Source: Nonomuraea sp. NEAU-A123
Lineage (GTDB): Bacteria > Actinomycetota > Actinomycetes > Streptosporangiales > Streptosporangiaceae
Length of the DNA stretch: 64,000 nt
Assembly (NCBI RefSeq): GCF_018603905.1
Contig: NZ_JAHFZZ010000011.1
Coordinates: 1-64,000, forward strand
Direction of reading: 5' to 3'
In this document: positions 59,180 to 64,000 of the stretch, piece by piece
Layout: every line of letters starts with the position of its first letter
How positions within the stretch are numbered: position 1 is the first letter of the stretch
Program-made: the position numbers and the translations under genes
Notes under the pieces: model-generated
What the model was told of the DNA's origin: nothing
Seen by the model: only the letters and a program-made list of their open reading frames with translations
Database searches by the model: none

Positions 59180-61234
59180 ATGTTCAGTCGCGTGCTCATC
59201 GCCAACCGGGGTGAGATCGCGGTCCGCGTCATCCGTACGCTCCGTGCGCTCGGCATCACGTCGGTGGCCGTCCACACCGCCTCGGACGCGGACGCCCGCC
59301 ATGTCCGCGAGGCAGACATAGCCCTCCAGGTCCCGAAATATCTGGACATGGGGGCGATCGTGGCGGCGGCCGAGGCGTCCGGTGCGCAGGCCGTACATCC
59401 CGGATACGGGTTCCTCGCGGAGAACGCCGAGTTCGCCCGCCGCTGCGCCGCGGCCGGGCTGGTCTTCATCGGCCCGCCGCCCGAGGCCATCGACGCCATG
59501 GGCGACAAGATCCGCGCCAAGGCCACCGTCTCGGCCGCCGGGGTCCCGGTGGTGCCGGGCGGCGCCGAGCCCGGCGACTCGCTGCTGTCCTGGACCGAGT
59601 TCCCGGCCCTGATCAAGCCGTCGGCGGGCGGGGGCGGCAAGGGCATGGTGCTGGTCCGTTCGGCCGCCGAACTGCCCGACGCGCTGGAGTCGGCCCGCCG
59701 TACGGCCCGCGCCGCGTTCGGCGACGAGACCCTGCTGATCGAGCGCTACGTCGAGAACCCCCGCCACATCGAGATCCAGGTCCTGGCCGACACCCACGGC
59801 AACGTCGTCCACCTGGGCGAACGCGAGTGCAGCCTGCAACGCCGCCACCAGAAGATCATCGAAGAGGCCCCGTCGCCCTTCGTCGACGCGGCGATGCGCG
59901 AGCGGATGGGCGCCGCGGCGGTGGAGGCCGCCCGCGCGGTGGGTTACGTGAGCGCGGGCACGGTCGAGTTCATCGTCGACGGCACGACCGGCGAGTACCA
60001 CTTCATGGAGATGAACACCCGCCTCCAGGTGGAGCACCCGGTCACCGAGCTGGTGACAGACCTCGACCTGGTGGAGCTCCAGCTCCGGGTGGCGGCGGGC
60101 GAGCCGCTGCCCATCACCCAGGACGAGGTACGGCTGCGCGGCCACGCCGTCGAGGCCCGCGTCTACGCCGAGGACCCGTCGCGCGGCTTCCTGCCCACGG
60201 GCGGCCGGGTGCTGCGCCTGGCCGAGCCCGACAGCGTCCGGGTGGACTCCGGGCTGGTCGAGGGCGGTGTCGTGGGCAGCGAGTTCGACCCGATGCTGGC
60301 CAAGGTCATCGCCTGGGCCCCCACGCGCAAGGCGGCCTTCGGCCGGCTCGACAAGGCGCTGGCCGAGACGGCCGTGCTGGGCGTGATCACGAACGTGCCG
60401 TTCCTGCGGGCGCTCGCGGCGCATCCGGCCGTGCGGGCGGGCGAGCTCGACACCGGGCTGGTCGAGCGGGTCCTGCCCACGCTGGTCCCCGACGCCGGGC
60501 CGCCCGACGAGGTGCTGGCCGCCGCCGCGCTGGCCTTCCACACCGCGCCCGTGGGTTCGGATCCCTGGGAGGTCGCGGACGGCTGGCGGGTCGGCGAGCG
60601 TGCGTGGACGTCCTGGCGGCTGGAGTCACGGGACGGCGTCCACACGATCCAGGTACGCGGCCTGCAAGAAAAATCCGCTGAAATCCGCATCAATCCCCCG
60701 CCAGCCGCGAACCGGGAGACCCCAGACACCGTCGGGCCGGGCGCCGCGGTCGGCATGGTCGGGCCGGGCGCCGTCGTACTCGGTGCGGCCGTCCCGGCCA
60801 GCCTCGTGGTCAGCGGCGCCAAGCTGACCGTCACCCTCGCCGGCCGTACCTCCCACTACACCCACGCCCGCCACGACGACACCCTCTGGCTGGGCAGGGA
60901 CGGCCAGTCGTGGGCCCTGACCCGCCACCGCCTCGGCGACCCCGGCGACCGCCCCGGCGCCGCGCACACGGGCGACGGCGTGGTCAGAAGCCCCATGCCC
61001 GGCACCGTTCTGGTCGTCAAGGTCCAGCCGGGCGAGCGGGTGAGCACGGGCCAGCCGCTCCTCATCGTGGAGGCCATGAAGATGGAACACACCGTCACCG
61101 CCCCCTGCGACGGACAGGTCACCGACCTGCCCGTACAGGCGGGCCAGCCGGTCGACATGGACGCCGTCCTGGCCGTCGTCACGGCGGACTCGGCGGACTC
61201 GTCGGATTCGTCGGACTCGGCGGGGGAGTCCTGA
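59180..61234 (+). CDS. Biotin carboxylase/BCCP subunit (methylcrotonyl-CoA carboxylase alpha)
   Basis: 684 aa from ATG 59180; an in-frame ATG at 59153 is possible. Biotin carboxylase (1 to about 450): FSRVLIANRGEIAVRVIRTL, KPSAGGGGKGMVLVRSA, EMNTRLQVEHPVTELVTD. A linking domain follows, and a C-terminal biotin domain has the biotinyl Lys in VEAMKMEHTV. The last ~15 residues are a Ser/Asp/Ala run, coded by a short DNA repeat. It pairs with the beta subunit just upstream (liuD-type). HMG-CoA lyase overlaps its stop by one base. Confidence 0.9.
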   Translation: MFSRVLIANRGEIAVRVIRTLRALGITSVAVHTASDADARHVREADIALQVPKYLDMGAIVAAAEASGAQAVHPGYGFLAENAEFARRCAAAGLVFIGPPPEAIDAMGDKIRAKATVSAAGVPVVPGGAEPGDSLLSWTEFPALIKPSAGGGGKGMVLVRSAAELPDALESARRTARAAFGDETLLIERYVENPRHIEIQVLADTHGNVVHLGERECSLQRRHQKIIEEAPSPFVDAAMRERMGAAAVEAARAVGYVSAGTVEFIVDGTTGEYHFMEMNTRLQVEHPVTELVTDLDLVELQLRVAAGEPLPITQDEVRLRGHAVEARVYAEDPSRGFLPTGGRVLRLAEPDSVRVDSGLVEGGVVGSEFDPMLAKVIAWAPTRKAAFGRLDKALAETAVLGVITNVPFLRALAAHPAVRAGELDTGLVERVLPTLVPDAGPPDEVLAAAALAFHTAPVGSDPWEVADGWRVGERAWTSWRLESRDGVHTIQVRGLQEKSAEIRINPPPAANRETPDTVGPGAAVGMVGPGAVVLGAAVPASLVVSGAKLTVTLAGRTSHYTHARHDDTLWLGRDGQSWALTRHRLGDPGDRPGAAHTGDGVVRSPMPGTVLVVKVQPGERVSTGQPLLIVEAMKMEHTVTAPCDGQVTDLPVQAGQPVDMDAVLAVVTADSADSSDSSDSAGES

Positions 61235-62145
61235 TGCGCAGGCCGTACCCGATGGAAGGTCTCCCGCACCAGGTCACCGTCTACGAGGTGGGCCCGCGCG
61301 ACGGCCTGCAGAACGAGTCCGCGATCGTCCCGGTCGAGGTCAAGGCCGAGTTCATCGACCGGCTCGCCGACGCCGGCCACCGGGTGATCGAGGCCACCAG
61401 CTTCGTCCACCCCACCTGGGTGCCCCAGCTCGCCGACGCCGAAGAGCTGCTCACCAGGCTCGACCGGCGGCCGGGCGTCCGCTACCCGGTGCTCGTCCCG
61501 AACGAGCGCGGCCTGGACCGGGCGCTGGCGCACGACGTCGAGGAGATCGCCATCTTCGCCAGCGCCACCGAGACGTTCGCCGCCAAGAACCTGAACCGCA
61601 GCCTGGAGAGCCAGTTCGACATGTTCGAGCCGGTCGTGGCCAGGGCGCTCGACAACGGTGTCAAGGTACGCGCGTACGTGTCGATGTGCTTCGGCGACCC
61701 GTGGGAGGGCCCGACGCCGATCGCGCAGGTCGTCGCGGTCGGCGAGCGGCTGCTCGGCCTGGGCTGCCACGAACTGTCGCTCGGCGACACGATCGGCGTC
61801 GGCACCCCCGGACACGTGAGCGCGCTGATCGAGTCGTTCCGCGATCCCGACAGGCTGGCCGTGCACTTCCACGACACGTACGGACAGGCCCTGGCCAACA
61901 CACTGGCCGCGCTCCGATCGGGCGTGCACGTCGTCGACGCCTCGACCGGTGGCATCGGCGGCTGCCCCTACGCCGAGTCCGCCACCGGCAACCTCGCCAC
62001 CGAGGACCTCGTCTGGATGCTGCACGGGCTCGGCATCGACACCGGCCTCGACCTCGACAAGCTCGTGGCCACGAGCACCTGGCTGGCCGAACGGCTCGGC
62101 CGTCCCAGCCCCTCCCGCGTCGTCCAGGCCCTCGCGAAAGGCTGA
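61234..62145 (+). CDS. Hydroxymethylglutaryl-CoA lyase
   Basis: 303 aa TIM-barrel. Blocks are VYEVGPRDGLQNESAIVPVE (catalytic Arg and metal Asp), VHFHDTYGQALANTLAAL (metal His pair) and the catalytic Cys in GGIGGCPYAESATGN. It splits HMG-CoA into acetoacetate and acetyl-CoA, the last step of leucine breakdown. Coupling to the MCC genes supports this role (liuE-type). The methylglutaconyl-CoA hydratase that should act before it is not in the window. Confidence 0.9.
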   Translation: MRRPYPMEGLPHQVTVYEVGPRDGLQNESAIVPVEVKAEFIDRLADAGHRVIEATSFVHPTWVPQLADAEELLTRLDRRPGVRYPVLVPNERGLDRALAHDVEEIAIFASATETFAAKNLNRSLESQFDMFEPVVARALDNGVKVRAYVSMCFGDPWEGPTPIAQVVAVGERLLGLGCHELSLGDTIGVGTPGHVSALIESFRDPDRLAVHFHDTYGQALANTLAALRSGVHVVDASTGGIGGCPYAESATGNLATEDLVWMLHGLGIDTGLDLDKLVATSTWLAERLGRPSPSRVVQALAKG

Positions 62146-62151
62146 CCCACC

Positions 62152-63288
62152 ATGCTCACCGACGAATACGAAGAGCTGCGCAAGACCGTCGAGGCGTTCG
62201 CCCGCGACGTGGTGGCGCCGGTGATCGGCGACTTCTACGAGCGAGAGGAGTTCCCGTACGACATCGTGCGCCGGATGGGCGCCATGGGCCTGTTCGGCCT
62301 GCCGTTCCCCGAGGAGTACGGCGGCATGGGCGGCGACTACTTCGCGCTCTGCCTGGCCTTGGAGGAGCTGGCGCGCGCCGACTCCAGCGTGGCGATCACG
62401 CTGGAGGCCGCGGTGTCGCTCGGTGCCATGCCGATCTACCGCTTCGGTACGCCCGAGCAGCGGGCGACCTGGCTCCCGGCGATGGCGGCGGGCGAGACCC
62501 TCGGCGCGTTCGGCCTGACGGAGCCCGGCGGCGGCTCCGACGTGCCCGGCGGCATGCGCACCACGGCCACGCTCGACGGCGCCGAATGGGTGATCAACGG
62601 AACCAAGGCGTTCATCACCAACTCGGGCACCGACATCACCGGCGTGGTCGGCGTCGCCGCGCTCACCGGCGAGCGGCAGATCTCCACCATCCTCGTGCCG
62701 TCAGGAACGCCCGGCTTCACGGTCTCGAAGAAGTACTCCAAGGTCGGCTGGAACGCCTCCGACACCAGGGAGCTGTCCTTCTCCGACTGCCGCGTCCCCG
62801 CCGAGAACCTGCTCGGCGAGCGCGGCCGCGGCTACGCCCAGTTCCTGCAGACGCTCGACGAGGGCCGCATCGCCATCGCCGCCGTCGGCGTCGGCCTGTC
62901 CCAGGGCTGCGTGGACGAATGCCTGCGCTACGTCAGGGACAGACGCGCGTTCGGCCACCCGATCGGCCACTACCAGGCCATCCAGTTCAAGATCGCCGAC
63001 ATGGAGGCCCGCGCCCACACCGCCCGCCTGGCCTACTACCACGCGGCCGAGAAGATGCTGGCCGGCGTGCCGTTCAAGAAGGAGGCGGCGATCGCGAAGC
63101 TCGTCTCCTCGAACGCCGCCATGGACAACTCCCGCGACGCGACGCAGATCTTCGGCGGGTACGGCTTCATGAACGAGTTCCCGGTGGGCCGCTTCTACCG
63201 CGACGCCAAGATCCTGGAGATCGGCGAGGGCACCAGCGAGGTCCAGCGGATGCTGATCGCCCGTCAGCTCGGCCTGGGTGATCTCTAG
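62152..63288 (+). CDS. Acyl-CoA dehydrogenase, likely isovaleryl-CoA dehydrogenase
   Basis: 378 aa. FAD/substrate blocks are AFGLTEPGGGSDVPGGMRTT, WVINGTKAFITNSGT and GRGYAQFLQTLDEGRIAIAA. The C-terminal helices carry RDATQIFGGYGFMNEFPVGR and EIGEGTSEVQRMLIARQL. It follows HMG-CoA lyase by 6 bp. In this operon oxidation of isovaleryl-CoA to 3-methylcrotonyl-CoA (liuA-type) is the natural role, though close relatives act on other short branched acyl-CoAs. Confidence 0.88.
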   Translation: MLTDEYEELRKTVEAFARDVVAPVIGDFYEREEFPYDIVRRMGAMGLFGLPFPEEYGGMGGDYFALCLALEELARADSSVAITLEAAVSLGAMPIYRFGTPEQRATWLPAMAAGETLGAFGLTEPGGGSDVPGGMRTTATLDGAEWVINGTKAFITNSGTDITGVVGVAALTGERQISTILVPSGTPGFTVSKKYSKVGWNASDTRELSFSDCRVPAENLLGERGRGYAQFLQTLDEGRIAIAAVGVGLSQGCVDECLRYVRDRRAFGHPIGHYQAIQFKIADMEARAHTARLAYYHAAEKMLAGVPFKKEAAIAKLVSSNAAMDNSRDATQIFGGYGFMNEFPVGRFYRDAKILEIGEGTSEVQRMLIARQLGLGDL

Positions 63289-64000
63289 TTCGAGGTGCCG
63301 AGTTTCTCGGCGACCGATCTGGCCACGTCCAGGGCGCCCTTGGTCAGTCTGCCCGTCGGGTCCTCGGTGACGTGTCGCTGGTAGGTCACCTGGATGACGG
63401 CGTTGCTGACCCGGACGCCGACGGTCGCGGTGGTCGGTCCTTTGCCCGTGTCGCCGGGCAGCGTGTAGAGGGTGGTCCAGGAGGCGTCGCCGATGGGCGG
63501 CTCGGCGGGGGTGGAGGTTTCGGCGAGCAGGACGGCCTCCTGGCGCTGTCCCAGGAACTGCTCGTGCGCCGCCGTCACATCCCCCGGGAAGACCTTCACG
63601 TACACCTGGAGCCGGAACTGCATGTTGTCCGGCATCCCCGAGCCGGGCGCGAGCGTCGACCACTCGCACTCGTCGGCCTTGATCTGCGTTTTGTCCGGGA
63701 ACAGCGTCAGCTTCTTGACCAGGTCCTCGTCGGTGACCGTGCAGGGGTCGACGGTCTTGGTGAACGTGGCGGCCCCGGTCGGTGCGGGCTCGCTCGTGGT
63801 GGCCTGCTCGGTGGGCGAAGGCTCGCTGGGTGAGGGCTCGGCCGCCCGCGTGGTCTTGACGGGTACGGCCACGGCCGCTGTCTTGTCCGGCTGCCGGGTG
63901 AGCAGGAACACGACGGTGAACAGCATGAGCACGACCACAGCCGACGCCACGCTCAGGATCGCCGGTGTCACCCGCAGCCCGGGGCGGGACTGCTGGGTGG
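63285..64000 (-). CDS. Membrane-anchored protein of unknown function, runs off the window
   Basis: At least 238 codons. A GTG at 63971 is in frame, but the frame continues to the window edge (TQQSRPGLRVTPAIL), so the true start is probably outside. A single membrane helix (SVASAVVVLMLFTVVFLL) is followed by a Ser/Pro/Glu/Thr-rich linker and an exported domain with one Cys pair (DPCTVTDEDL, DECEWSTL). It resembles the DUF3558-like cell-surface proteins in layout. The 3' end overlaps the convergent dehydrogenase by 4 bp. Confidence 0.7.
   Translation of the reverse strand, partial: TQQSRPGLRVTPAILSVASAVVVLMLFTVVFLLTRQPDKTAAVAVPVKTTRAAEPSPSEPSPTEQATTSEPAPTGAATFTKTVDPCTVTDEDLVKKLTLFPDKTQIKADECEWSTLAPGSGMPDNMQFRLQVYVKVFPGDVTAAHEQFLGQRQEAVLLAETSTPAEPPIGDASWTTLYTLPGDTGKGPTTATVGVRVSNAVIQVTYQRHVTEDPTGRLTKGALDVARSVAEKLGTSN

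Noticed and set aside
61686-63281. 531-codon plus frame over HMG-CoA lyase and the dehydrogenase
   Set aside because: Out of frame with two genes that have full catalytic motifs; Arg-rich shadow.

Overview
The window is high-GC actinomycete DNA with GTG starts, many 1 to 4 nt gene overlaps, a mycothiol-dependent maleylpyruvate isomerase, a CU044_5270-type protein behind an ECF sigma factor and a PknB-like kinase with a Pro/Gly-rich tail. This gene set fits Streptosporangiales (Nonomuraea-like), but the genus is an inference. I saw no rRNA, tRNA or CRISPR array.

Layout. 1-2440 is a patchwork of remnants: a TetR gene cut by the window edge, the first ~150 codons of a CYP102-type P450, the tail of a zinc-type oxidoreductase, the catalytic half of a histidine kinase, a frameshifted Tn3 transposase scrap, and a DUF6247/toxin-like pair cut at both ends. 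2441-7930 holds housekeeping genes: Ser/Thr kinase, M50 peptidase, amidohydrolase, SnoaL-like protein and CorA. 8062-10918 is a translationally coupled three-gene operon (small helical protein, 688-aa DUF6571-like protein, lipoprotein). It is followed by an XRE/TPR regulator, an anti-sigma-type ATPase, and two genes that share an almost identical 48-bp leader.

15.1-17.7 kb is a metalloid region: a broken CC-motif gene, a shortened MerR, then arsI divergent from arsR-arsC-arsN1. No arsenite pump is present. 17.8-20.25 kb holds a patatin, two transposase scraps, and a candidate toxin/immunity pair. 20.3-22.6 kb is a serine hydrolase behind a textbook MerR operator, with a MerR gene next to it.

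22.6-32.7 kb is one long catabolic operon under a GntR/FadR regulator: amidohydrolase, cyclase, FAD monooxygenase, alpha/beta hydrolase, hydroxyquinol-type 1,2-dioxygenase, FAH-family hydrolase, CaiB-type CoA transferase and a fused carboxyltransferase beta-alpha protein. 33.8-37.2 kb is a gentisate module: IclR, gentisate dioxygenase, fumarylpyruvate-type hydrolase and mycothiol-dependent isomerase. Together they look like a dedicated aromatic or heterocycle degradation island whose substrate I cannot name.

37.2-41.3 kb is an MFS-SDR-SGNH operon with a divergent TetR and two operators. 41-49.6 kb has a heparinase-like lyase, an ECF sigma/CU044 pair, DUF5937 with a divergent MFS, a GNAT gene and a luciferase-like/SCP2 fusion. 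49.9-56.9 kb has a fused E1 alpha-beta dehydrogenase, a triple-repeat secreted protein, a coiled-coil protein and a PadR-ABC exporter operon. 56.9-63.3 kb is a leucine/isovalerate (liu-type) operon with a divergent TetR. A membrane-anchored protein runs off the right edge.
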